Positions 7,218 through 14,256 of a stretch of DNA of 24,221 bases are shown here, in pieces. This DNA comes from an uncultured Alkalilimnicola sp. (GTDB lineage Bacteria > Pseudomonadota > Gammaproteobacteria > Nitrococcales > AK92), in the NCBI GenBank assembly GCA_937951875.1, contig CALGAN010000069.1:1-24221 (forward strand), written 5' to 3'. The first letter of the stretch is position 1. The number at the start of each line of letters is the position of its first letter. A program made the translations under genes and the position numbers. The notes under the pieces are model-generated. The model was not told the origin of the DNA. It made no database searches and worked only from the letters and a program-made list of their open reading frames with translations.

Positions 7218-7523
7218 CTACCAGCTGGCCTTGGTCATGCCCGGAATCTCGCCGCGCATAGCCATCTCGCGCAGCTTGTTACGGGCCAGACCGAACTTGC
7301 GAAACACGCCACGGGGGCGACCGGTCACCGCACAGCGGTTGCGCTGGCGAGTGGGGTTGGCGTTACGGGGCAATTGCTGAAGTTTCAGCCGGGCCTGGTA
7401 ACGTTCTTCGTCCGACTTGGACGCATCGTCGACGATAGCCTTGAGCGCGGCGCGCTTGGCGGCGTACTTGGCCACCAGCTTGGCGCGCTTGAGGTCGCGA
7501 TTGATGAGTGAAAGCTTAGCCAC
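7218..7523 (-). CDS. rpsN: 30S ribosomal protein S14 (zinc-independent type)
   Basis: S14 is in the 30S head. The 101 residues are the long form, which lacks the CxxC...CxxC zinc site of the short form. The C-terminal core NRCAVTGRPRGVFRKFGLAR is conserved. The start is GTG (complement of 7521-7523), with a strong AAGGGG Shine-Dalgarno about 7 nt upstream. It pairs a zinc-independent S14 with the zinc-binding L36 encoded in the same operon. Confidence 0.97.
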   Translation of the reverse strand: MAKLSLINRDLKRAKLVAKYAAKRAALKAIVDDASKSDEERYQARLKLQQLPRNANPTRQRNRCAVTGRPRGVFRKFGLARNKLREMAMRGEIPGMTKASW

Positions 7524-7534
7524 TATTTCACCCC

Positions 7535-8074
7535 TTAATTACGGAACGGGAAGCGGAACGCCGACAACAGCGCCTTGGCTTCTTCGTCGGTCTTTGCCGT
7601 GGTCGTGATGCTGATATTCAGCCCACGAAGCGTATCGATCTTGTCGTACTCGATCTCGGGGAAGATGATCTGCTCTTTCACACCGATGTTGTAGTTGCCG
7701 CGACCGTCGAACGCACGGCCGGAGACACCACGGAAATCGCGCACGCGCGGCAGCGCAACGCTGATCAGGCGATCGAGGAATTCGTACATGCGGGCGCCGC
7801 GCAGGGTCACCATGCAGCCGATCGGATAATTCTCACGGATCTTGAAGCCGGCGATAGCCTTGCGCGACTTGGTCACCACGGCCTTCTGGCCGGCGATCTT
7901 GGTCAGGTCGCTGACGGCGTGCTCGATGACTTTCTTGTCCGCCACCGCTTCCGAGACACCCATGTTCAGGGTGATCTTGGTGATGCGGGGCACTTCCATC
8001 ACGCTCTTGTACGAAAACTGCTTGGTCAGGTCGGCAACGACCTTCTCGCGGTAATAATCTTGAAGACGGGCCAT
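7535..8074 (-). CDS. rplE: 50S ribosomal protein L5
   Basis: L5 binds 5S rRNA with L18 in the central protuberance and touches the P-site tRNA and S13. The 179 residues include VPRITKITLNMGVSEAVADK, GCMVTLRGARMYEFLDRLIS, and the C-terminal GLNISITTTAKTDEEAKALL, all diagnostic. It starts with ATG, 15 nt after rplX. In E. coli the S8 repressor target lies at this junction; no equivalent structure was established here by eye. Confidence 0.98.
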   Translation of the reverse strand: MARLQDYYREKVVADLTKQFSYKSVMEVPRITKITLNMGVSEAVADKKVIEHAVSDLTKIAGQKAVVTKSRKAIAGFKIRENYPIGCMVTLRGARMYEFLDRLISVALPRVRDFRGVSGRAFDGRGNYNIGVKEQIIFPEIEYDKIDTLRGLNISITTTAKTDEEAKALLSAFRFPFRN

Positions 8075-8089
8075 GTTCTCTGCTCCCGC

Positions 8090-8407
8090 TTACGCTTTCG
8101 TCGCAATGGCTTCGCCATTGGAACGGAAAACGCGAACGTTCTTGCCGTCGACCTTCTTGATGCCCACGCGATCACCCTTACCGGTTGCGGGGTTGAAGAT
8201 CGCCACATTGGAAATGTGGATGGGCATGGTCTTGTCGATGATGCCGCCGGGCTGGTTGGCCATCGGGTTCGGCTTCACGCTTTTCTTGACGACATTGACG
8301 CCCTCGACCACGACGCGGTCGCCCTTGACGGACAACACGATGCCGCGCTTGGACTTGTCCTTGCCGGTGAGGACGATGACCTCGTCGCCTTTACGGATCT
8401 TGTTCAT
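8090..8407 (-). CDS. rplX: 50S ribosomal protein L24
   Basis: L24 initiates 50S assembly by binding the 5' end of 23S rRNA and lies near the polypeptide exit tunnel. The 105 residues contain the N-terminal KOW motif (KGDEVIVLTGKDKSKRGIVL, about 6-25). HISNVAIFNPATGKGDRVGI lies toward the C-terminus. It starts with ATG, 10 nt after the rplN stop. Confidence 0.97.
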   Translation of the reverse strand: MNKIRKGDEVIVLTGKDKSKRGIVLSVKGDRVVVEGVNVVKKSVKPNPMANQPGGIIDKTMPIHISNVAIFNPATGKGDRVGIKKVDGKNVRVFRSNGEAIATKA

Positions 8408-8417
8408 CGCAGCCCCT

Positions 8418-8786
8418 TTACAGCACTTCTGGCGCCAGCGACACGATCTTCATGAACCGCTCGGTGCGCAGTTCGCGCGTGACGGGTCCGAAGATGCGAG
8501 TACCGATGGGCTCGAGCTTGGCGTTGAGCAACACAGCGGCATTGCCGCTGAAACGGATCAGCGAACCGTCCTTGCGACGGACGCCCTTGGCGGTACGAAC
8601 CACCACGGCGTTGTAGATTTCGCCCTTCTTAACGCGACCGCGGGGGGCCGCATCCTTGACGCTCACCTTGATGACGTCGCCGATGCCGGCATAGCGGCGC
8701 TTGGAACCGCCGAGCACCTTGATGCACATAACCGAGCGCGCACCGGTGTTGTCGGCCACGTCCAACGTGGTCTGCATTTGAATCAT
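8418..8786 (-). CDS. rplN: 50S ribosomal protein L14
   Basis: L14 binds 23S rRNA and forms the bridge to 16S rRNA helix 44; it is also the docking site for the silencing factor RsfS. The 122 residues begin MIQMQTTLDVADNTGARSVM. They contain GDVIKVSVKDAAPRGRVKKG and end in FMKIVSLAPEVL, the full family length. It is the first gene of the spc-type operon here. A promoter and a leader of about 220 nt precede it, and beyond them lies an unrelated LysR gene instead of rpsQ. Confidence 0.98.
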   Translation of the reverse strand: MIQMQTTLDVADNTGARSVMCIKVLGGSKRRYAGIGDVIKVSVKDAAPRGRVKKGEIYNAVVVRTAKGVRRKDGSLIRFSGNAAVLLNAKLEPIGTRIFGPVTRELRTERFMKIVSLAPEVL

Positions 8787-9008
8787 GGTTTACCCTGTTC
8801 CAACTTAACCCGAAACACCCGGCGCAACGCACCAGGCCTTCCGATCAGTTTTGGTCCCGTCAGGCCGGCAATCGCTTGCCCGCCCTGGGTTGAAATTCTG
8901 AAGCGCACACCGCAAAGAAAAACGCGGGGCACGCGGCTCACCCCTGAGCTTCACTTCCGAACCGGCCTAAGAGCACGGCAGGCTTCTTTGGTAAAAACCA
9001 CAGGTAAG
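8787..9008 (-). promoter_or_regulatory. Long 5' leader of the rplN (spc) operon
   Basis: If transcription starts near 9008, as the promoter at 9015-9043 implies, about 220 nt of untranslated leader precede rplN. No coding frame with a credible ribosome binding site is seen. A short GC stem (8923-8926 with 8932-8935) followed on the minus strand by TTTTTCTTT (from 8922 downward) resembles a weak attenuator. The length suggests post-transcriptional control, but no known riboswitch or leader motif was recognised. Confidence 0.4.
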
Positions 9009-9014
9009 CCAGCC

Positions 9015-9043
9015 ATAATACCCGGCTCGCGGGGTTTTAGCAA
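9015..9043 (-). promoter_or_regulatory. Candidate sigma70 promoter of the spc operon
   Basis: On the minus strand a TTGCTA -35 box (9038-9043) is separated by exactly 17 bp from a TATTAT -10 box (9015-9020). These are the best-matching promoter boxes seen in the window. The promoter starts 20 bp downstream of the LysR gene stop and points at rplN. This fits the observation that the S10-operon genes are not directly upstream. Confidence 0.7.
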
Positions 9044-9062
9044 GCCTTCTTTCGGAAAGTAC

Positions 9063-10046
9063 TCATGAACCCAACAGCGGAGGCCGTTCGGCAAAGCGCA
9101 GGTCGACCTCAGCCTGCAGGAAGTCCAGCACCGCGCGGGTGCGCGGCGGGAGCCGGTCCGGCCTTCCGACGTAGACGGCGTGGATGGGCTCTAGGTCCCC
9201 GGGGTTGTAGGGTTCCAGCACGGGCACGAGCCGCCCCGCCTGCAGGTCGTCCCAGGCGTGATAGACGGACAGCCGTGCAAGGCCTGCGCCCTGCAAGGCC
9301 AGCTTGCGCATGACGTCGCCGTCGTTGACCCGGACGACCTGGCCGATGGGGACGTGGATGCGCTGTCCGTCGAGCTCGAACGGCCAACCTGGCACCTGCC
9401 TATGATAATTCCATCCCAAGCGCACGTGATGGTCGAGCTCGTCCGGATGCCGGGGCACGCCCCGTGCCGCCAGATAGCCCGGGCTGCCGACGACCACCTG
9501 CCGCGTCCGCCCCAGCAGGCGCGCCACCACGTCCGACGCCGGCAGGCGCCCCCATCGGATCGCGATGTCCACGCCCTCTTCGACCAAATCCACCACGTAA
9601 TCGGTGAAATACAGGTCCAGCATCAAGCCGGGATGGCGCTCCAGCAACCGCGCGACCAGCGGCACCAGCAGCTTCTGGCCCGTCGATGAGCTGGCGCTGA
9701 TGCGCACCCGGCCCTGCGGTTCCCCGCGACCGGCCACCGCCCGCTCGACCTCCTCCAGATCGGCGAGCACCCGCTTGCCCCGTTCGTAGAGCTGGCGCCC
9801 TTCAGGGGTCAGCTGCGCAAGGCGGGTAGTCCGCTTCAGCAACTGCACCCCGAGCCGGGATTCCAGCCTCGATAGGACCTTGCTGACTGCCGAGGGCGAC
9901 ACTTCCAGCCTCCGGGCGGCAGCCGACAAGCTGCCGCGCTCGGCGACTTCCACGAAAACTTCCAAGTCGGCCGCCCGATTCACCTCCGACATCCGCCGCG
10001 CCCGAGGCCCGGGCACGACGCGGCCAGCGTCTCCATTCCGATGCAT
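9063..10046 (-). CDS. LysR-family transcriptional regulator
   Basis: This is a LysR-type regulator with an N-terminal winged helix-turn-helix (about residues 25-85; RGSLSAAARRLEVSPSAVSK then LESRLGVQLLKRTTR). A C-terminal effector-binding domain of the periplasmic-binding-protein fold follows. The subgroup resembles single-gene regulators such as DmlR or AaeR-like proteins. The ATG at 10046 has GAGGA 7 nt upstream and is preferred. A more conventional LysR N-terminus would begin at Met19 (ATG at 9992), but a GG-rich run abuts that codon with no proper spacing. It diverges from an MFS exporter gene with about 100 bp between them, the usual layout for a LysR regulator and its target. The effector is unknown. 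Confidence 0.9.
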   Translation of the reverse strand: MHRNGDAGRVVPGPRARRMSEVNRAADLEVFVEVAERGSLSAAARRLEVSPSAVSKVLSRLESRLGVQLLKRTTRLAQLTPEGRQLYERGKRVLADLEEVERAVAGRGEPQGRVRISASSSTGQKLLVPLVARLLERHPGLMLDLYFTDYVVDLVEEGVDIAIRWGRLPASDVVARLLGRTRQVVVGSPGYLAARGVPRHPDELDHHVRLGWNYHRQVPGWPFELDGQRIHVPIGQVVRVNDGDVMRKLALQGAGLARLSVYHAWDDLQAGRLVPVLEPYNPGDLEPIHAVYVGRPDRLPPRTRAVLDFLQAEVDLRFAERPPLLGS

Positions 10047-10148
10047 GCCTTTTTCCTCATAGGCACAAAAGCATTTCCATTATTCCATCTACACAAAAAT
10101 AACCCGTGCCGTCACATTGTGGCCATCGAACGACTTCGGACGCACACC
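10047..10148. promoter_or_regulatory. Divergent LysR/MFS promoter region
   Basis: These 102 bp separate the divergent LysR and MFS starts. The middle (about 10060-10105) is strikingly AT-rich for this genome, which fits overlapping promoters and a LysR operator. The GAGGA ribosome binding site for the LysR gene is at 10054-10058 on the complement. No -10/-35 pair or T-N11-A operator stood out clearly enough to assign. Confidence 0.5.
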
Positions 10149-11321
10149 ATGCCACTCTCTCTTCTCGCCCTGGCCGCCGGCGCATTCGGCATCGGCACGA
10201 CGGAATTCATCATCATGGGCCTGCTGATCCAGGTTAGCACTGACCTGCACATCAGCATTCCCACCGCGGGCACGCTGATTTCCGGTTATGCCATCGGCGT
10301 CGCCATCGGGGCGCCGGTGCTGCCCCTGGCGACCCGCGCATGGCCTCGCAAGCGCCTGCTGCTGGCGCTGATGCTGATCTTCATCGCCGGAAACTCCGCC
10401 GCCGCCCTGGCACCCAGCTACGGCTGGCTGATGGCCGCCCGCGTGCTGACCTCATTGACCCATGGAACCTTTTTCGGCGTGGGCGCCGTCGTGGCAACCG
10501 GCCTGGTCGCACCCGACAAACGGGCATCGGCCATCTCGCTCATGTTCTCCGGGCTGACCTTGGCCACGCTGCTGGGCGTGCCGGCCGGCGCCTGGATCGG
10601 GCAACAGGCCGGCTGGCGGGCCGCGTTCGGCGCGGTAGCGCTGGTCGGCGTCGCCGCCTACGTCGTACTTGCCCGCTACGTCCCGCGCGACTTGGAGCGC
10701 CCCGCGCCCAGCCCGATCGGTGCAGAGCTGGCCGTGCTGGCCCGGCCCGGGCTCTGGATGGGGCTGGGCATCACGGTGTTCGGATTCGCGGGCCTGTTCG
10801 CACTCTATACCTATATAGAACCCCTGCTCCGGCAGGTCTCGGGCATGCAAGACCGCCTGGTCGCGATCACACTGCTCTTGTTCGGCTGCGGATTGGCCGC
10901 GGGCAACCTGCTCGGCGGCCGCATGGCCGACCGCGGCGTCATGCAGGCCCTGCTGTGGACGCTTGCTGGCCTCATGGCCGCCCTGGCGCTGGGCTACTGG
11001 GCTTTCGCACACCCCATCCCTGCCATGGCCTATACCGTGCTCCTCGGCGTCGCCGCATTCGCGACAGTGGCACCCATGCAGGTGCGGGTGCTCCAGCAAG
11101 CTGGGCAGGCCGGCTCCACGCTCGCTTCGAGCCTGAATATCTCGGCCTTCAACCTGGGCAATGCCCTGGGCGCCTGGGTAGGCGGCCTCGCCCTATCGCG
11201 CGCGGGACTGCCTTCGGTAGCTTGGGCGGGCGCGGGCCTGACCGCCATCGGCCTGTTGCTCGCCCTATGGAGCGGACGCAGCCGCGCGCCGGCGGCCGCA
11301 GGGTCGGGCCAATGCGCTTGA
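10149..11321 (+). CDS. MFS transporter, DHA1 family (YdhP/AraJ-like)
   Basis: This is a 12-helix major facilitator superfamily protein, probably a proton-driven drug or metabolite exporter of the inner membrane. Helix 1 carries LALAAGAFGIGTTEFIIMGL, very like E. coli YdhP. The helix 2-3 loop is short and basic (TRAWPRKRLLL), a degenerate form of the usual MFS motif A. Motif C-like glycines and prolines lie in FSGLTLATLLGVPAGAWIG of helix 5. It is 390 residues from the ATG at 10149; the same frame is open upstream to 10041, but that would overlap the divergent LysR gene. The Shine-Dalgarno is weak. The LysR neighbour probably regulates it. The substrate cannot be read from sequence. Confidence 0.88.
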   Translation: MPLSLLALAAGAFGIGTTEFIIMGLLIQVSTDLHISIPTAGTLISGYAIGVAIGAPVLPLATRAWPRKRLLLALMLIFIAGNSAAALAPSYGWLMAARVLTSLTHGTFFGVGAVVATGLVAPDKRASAISLMFSGLTLATLLGVPAGAWIGQQAGWRAAFGAVALVGVAAYVVLARYVPRDLERPAPSPIGAELAVLARPGLWMGLGITVFGFAGLFALYTYIEPLLRQVSGMQDRLVAITLLLFGCGLAAGNLLGGRMADRGVMQALLWTLAGLMAALALGYWAFAHPIPAMAYTVLLGVAAFATVAPMQVRVLQQAGQAGSTLASSLNISAFNLGNALGAWVGGLALSRAGLPSVAWAGAGLTAIGLLLALWSGRSRAPAAAGSGQCA

Positions 11322-11336
11322 TCGCGGCATGCCGGC

Positions 11337-12287
11337 TCAAGGCCGGCGCTCGAGCACCGTCAGGACGGGCCTTTCTCCGTCGGCCTTGGCGGTAATGGGC
11401 GGCTTGGGTAGCTTGGCCTCGCCGGGTTCGATCACGAAATGGTGGTCGAGCGAATACCACCGGCCCCGCAACTCAGGATCGGGCGCCGGCTCGATGGCAG
11501 CGTCGTGCAGCACGTACTGGCCGACCAAAGCTTCCGTGACGCCGAACTGCACGTCGGTCTCGAGGTACGGGTCGTCGCTCGAATAAACCTGGGAGAACTG
11601 GGTCTTGAAACCCGGCTTGTAAATCATGAAATGAATGTGCGCCGGCCGCATGTTGTGCCGGCCCTGGGCGCGCAGCAAATCGCCCACCGGGCCGTCGACC
11701 GGGATCGGATAGCCGGCCGGCTTGATGGTGCGGAACGCGATGTGCCCGTCCTCGTCCGTGGTGAATTTGCCGCGCAGGTTCATGTCGGCCTGGGCGGGAT
11801 CCTGGTTCTCGTAGAACCCCTCCGTGGAGCTGTGCCAGACGTCCACTTCCGCGCCTGCGACGGGACGCCCTTCCTGGTCGCGGACCCAGGCATTGACGAA
11901 GACCGGGTCTCCAGGCGTGGGAGAGCGGACGATGGAGCCGCCGTTGGGCGTGGGGGGCGACCCCATGCGCCAGAACGGACCCATCAAATTGGCCGTGGTC
12001 TCAGTCTGCCCGTTGTTGCCGTTGTTCAGCAGGCAGACCAGCGCGGACACGCCGAGGGAGCCCGCGGCCAGCACCACTTCGTTGTGGGACGGCGTCGTCG
12101 CCTGGCCCAGCCGCGCGATCACCCCGCACAGCTGGTGGAACTCGGCCTCCGTCAGGCGCACTTCCCTGGCAAACGCATGCAAATGGCGCACGCCGGCCGA
12201 CAGGATCTCGCGGAATCTGGGGTCGGGAGCGCGGGCAGCCTCGGCCAGAACGGCTTGGGTGACGTCTTCTTGTTTCTTGATGATCAT
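11337..12287 (-). CDS. Intradiol ring-cleavage dioxygenase (hydroxyquinol 1,2-dioxygenase-like)
   Basis: This is a non-haem Fe(III) enzyme that cleaves a dihydroxylated aromatic ring between the two hydroxyls, giving (hydroxy)muconate-type products in the cytosol. The 316 residues have the catechol dioxygenase N-terminal helical domain (about 25-95) and the beta-sandwich catalytic domain. Predicted iron ligands are Y159 (EGFYENQ), Y193 (AGYPIPVDGP), H217 and H219 (MRPAHIHF), with the conserved R214. The YPIPVDGPVGDLL plus GRHNMRPAHIH pattern favours hydroxyquinol over catechol as substrate, but this is inferred. ATG at 12287 has GGAAG about 8 nt upstream; the open frame further 5' overlaps opgG and is not coding. 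No maleylacetate reductase or other pathway gene is adjacent. Confidence 0.88.
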   Translation of the reverse strand: MIIKKQEDVTQAVLAEAARAPDPRFREILSAGVRHLHAFAREVRLTEAEFHQLCGVIARLGQATTPSHNEVVLAAGSLGVSALVCLLNNGNNGQTETTANLMGPFWRMGSPPTPNGGSIVRSPTPGDPVFVNAWVRDQEGRPVAGAEVDVWHSSTEGFYENQDPAQADMNLRGKFTTDEDGHIAFRTIKPAGYPIPVDGPVGDLLRAQGRHNMRPAHIHFMIYKPGFKTQFSQVYSSDDPYLETDVQFGVTEALVGQYVLHDAAIEPAPDPELRGRWYSLDHHFVIEPGEAKLPKPPITAKADGERPVLTVLERRP

Positions 12288-12364
12288 GGTCTCGTCTTCC
12301 GGGTAATCGCATTGAACGTGATCCCGATCGCGGCCGCCCTTCGCAGAAAAGCGCCTCGCGCCGC

Positions 12365-13957
12365 TTATGAACCGGATGGCGCGCGCGGCGGCAACTGGTA
12401 GCTCCAGGTCTCCGTCAGCACGCGATTGCCTTCGGCCAACGCCGCGCGGAGCTCGACTGCGCGTGACGGATCCTTGACCTTCACGCGCAAGGTCAGGCGC
12501 CAGCCCTGGATGGCGGGATTCGGCTGCAACACGTTTTCGATCAGTTCGGCGTTGTCGCTCACGCTGACGTCGGCGCGAACGGGCACGCCTGGCGGCAGCT
12601 TGGCGAGCACCGGTCCCTCGAAATCGACCAGGAGCGCCGTGCTGCCGTCCAGGTGCCGGATCAGATTCGCCTGTCGCACTTCGCCGTCGGTTCGAATGGT
12701 CTGCTTGACCCAGCCCACCTCTCTCGAGAGCAGCGCCGGCTCGTTGAGTGTCCAATGGATGCGGTAATCATGCCGCATGGGTTGCCCCTGCGGCGGCAAG
12801 ACGTCCGGCGTCCAGAAAGCGACGATATTGTCGTTGGTCTCGTCCGGCGTGGGAATTTCCACCAATTCGACCTTGCCCGACCCCCAATCGCCCTTGGGCT
12901 CCACCCAGGCGCTGGGCCTCAAGTCGTAGCGGTCGGCTAGGTCTTCGTAGCGATGGAACTCATGGCCCCGCTGCAACAGCCCGAAGCCCCTGGGGTTGGT
13001 CACCTGGAACGTGCTGACCGACAGCATGGGCGGGTTATTCAGCGGTCGCCACAGCCACTCGCCGCTGCCCGTGTGGATGGCAAGGCCATTCGAATCGTGC
13101 AGGGCCGGGCGGAAATTGTTGCCGCGCACCCCCTGGTTGGGGCCATACAGGAACATGCTCGTCAGGGGTGCGACGCCCAACTTGTGAATCGTGCCCCGCA
13201 AGAACACCCGCGATTCGACGTCCAGCACGGTGTCTTCGCCGGGACGCAAGACGAACCGGAAAGCGCCGGTGGCGCGGGGCGAATCCATCAGCGCATAAAT
13301 GACCAGGTGCCGGTCCTGCGGCTTGGGCCGCTCGATCCAGAACTCGCGGAAACGGGGGAACTCCTCGGCCATGCCGTCCTTCCACGCCGTGTCGATCGCC
13401 AGGCCCCGGGCGGACAATCCGTATACCTGTCCCTTGCCGACCACGCGGAAGTAGCTCGCGCCGAGCAGGCTCATGATCTCGTCCTGAACCCCTTCGCGGT
13501 TGATGGGATAAAGGACGCGAAATCCCGCATACCCGAGATTGCGGGTGGCCTGCGCATCAAACGAGAGGCCGCCAAAGTCAAATTTTTCCGGGTCGTACTT
13601 GATCTCGCGGACGCGGCCATCGACGATCTCGTTGATCACGACCGGCGTCGAGAAATGCATGCCCTGGTGGTAGAAGCCGATCTTGAACGGCGTCTTCAGG
13701 TCCTGCCATTCGAACTTCTCGCGGCGCGGCTGGATGCGCTGGTAATCCCCGAACTGCATTTTGCTGAACTCGGCAGGCAGATTGCTCACCGGGGCTTGGT
13801 ACGGACGCTCGATGAGCGCCTTGGCGCGCGCCGTCACGTCCTCGAGGGAAAACGCGTGTGCGGCGGCAGCACCCAACATGGAAAAGAGCGTGGCGATACC
13901 GAGCGATACAAGCGCGAGCCTGCGCCGCACGGTGGCTGCAACGTCTGCAAAATGCAC
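12365..13957 (-). CDS. opgG: Periplasmic glucan biosynthesis protein (OpgG/OpgD family)
   Basis: This family acts in the periplasm on osmoregulated periplasmic glucans, the beta-1,2/1,6-linked glucose oligomers made at low osmolarity. The 530 residues have a cleavable signal peptide (about 1-35: basic VRRRLALVSLG, hydrophobic core, AAAHA-FSLEDV). The family fold follows, with YQAPVSNLPAEFSKMQFGDY near the N-terminus and NNFRPALHDSNGLAIHTGSG and GFGLLQRGHEFHRYEDL in the middle. The start is GTG (complement of 13955-13957), with AGGAG 6 nt upstream. The glucosyltransferase gene opgH, which often follows opgG, is absent here. OpgD is an alternative, but the signal lacks a clear Tat RRxFLK motif. 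It diverges from a BglX-type beta-glucosidase. Confidence 0.88.
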   Translation of the reverse strand: MHFADVAATVRRRLALVSLGIATLFSMLGAAAAHAFSLEDVTARAKALIERPYQAPVSNLPAEFSKMQFGDYQRIQPRREKFEWQDLKTPFKIGFYHQGMHFSTPVVINEIVDGRVREIKYDPEKFDFGGLSFDAQATRNLGYAGFRVLYPINREGVQDEIMSLLGASYFRVVGKGQVYGLSARGLAIDTAWKDGMAEEFPRFREFWIERPKPQDRHLVIYALMDSPRATGAFRFVLRPGEDTVLDVESRVFLRGTIHKLGVAPLTSMFLYGPNQGVRGNNFRPALHDSNGLAIHTGSGEWLWRPLNNPPMLSVSTFQVTNPRGFGLLQRGHEFHRYEDLADRYDLRPSAWVEPKGDWGSGKVELVEIPTPDETNDNIVAFWTPDVLPPQGQPMRHDYRIHWTLNEPALLSREVGWVKQTIRTDGEVRQANLIRHLDGSTALLVDFEGPVLAKLPPGVPVRADVSVSDNAELIENVLQPNPAIQGWRLTLRVKVKDPSRAVELRAALAEGNRVLTETWSYQLPPRAPSGS

Positions 13958-14253
13958 AAAAATCTCCTGAAACGATACAAGGGGGCGGAACCCGGCCCCA
14001 GCCTGGGACCGCCCGCAAGCGCGATGATTCCGTGTTCCCGCGACCTCGCAGCGGCCGCGGTTGTAACAAGCTTGCGTCGCACGCCCGCCTCTCGCCCCGT
14101 CGCCGGGAAGTCGTCGAAACGGACAGTATCATAGCCAGGCCGCCCCGGCGGGGCCCAAGGCCGGGCCAAGACGATGCGCCCCGTACAATCCGGGTGTCTA
14201 CGGCGACACTTCGCTCGCCACTCCCGCACTCTCATCTTCTGGAGGACGATGAC
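13958..14253. promoter_or_regulatory. Divergent opgG/bglX regulatory region
   Basis: These 296 bp separate two divergent genes. An AGGAG ribosome binding site for opgG lies at 13964-13968 on the complement. A TACAAT hexamer at 14184-14189 on the plus strand could be a bglX -10 box, and TATGAT on the minus strand near 14130 could serve opgG. Neither has a convincing -35 partner at 16-18 bp. No other gene is seen, although the bglX frame stays open leftward through the whole region. Confidence 0.4.
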
Positions 14254-14256
14254 TTG
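14241..14256 (+). promoter_or_regulatory. Ribosome binding site deciding the TTG start of bglX
   Basis: GGAGG at 14241-14245 lies 8 nt before an in-frame TTG (14254-14256), ideal spacing. An ATG at 14249-14251 is only 3 nt from the GGAGG and lies in another frame that does not encode the signal peptide. The TTG is therefore taken as the bglX start. Confidence 0.6.

Noticed and set aside
9021..9040. Plus-strand terminator (CCCG...CGGG then GTTTT)
   Set aside because: The stem is only 4 bp and no plus-strand gene ends there. The sequence is better explained as the spacer of the rplN promoter.
10041..10148. Upstream extension of the MFS frame to an ATG at 10041
   Set aside because: It overlaps the divergent LysR start and shared promoter region, and adds 36 non-membrane residues not typical of the family.
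11331..11347. 6-bp GCCGGC inverted repeat as a terminator between the MFS and dioxygenase genes
   Set aside because: The stem is short, there is no T-run, and the GCCGGC motif is common in this GC-rich DNA. It is too weak to call.
12288..12755. Upstream open extension of the dioxygenase frame
   Set aside because: It would overlap opgG by about 390 bp and adds Arg-rich sequence of no known fold. The dioxygenase family begins at the ATG at 12287, which has a suitable ribosome binding site.
12953..14134. A 393-codon plus-strand frame opposite opgG
   Set aside because: It is antisense to a well-matched OpgG-family gene and has no domain of its own.
13858..14253. Upstream ATG-initiated extension of the bglX frame
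   Set aside because: It would overlap the start of opgG, and the signal peptide would be buried 150 residues inside. GGAGG plus TTG at 14254 explains the start better.
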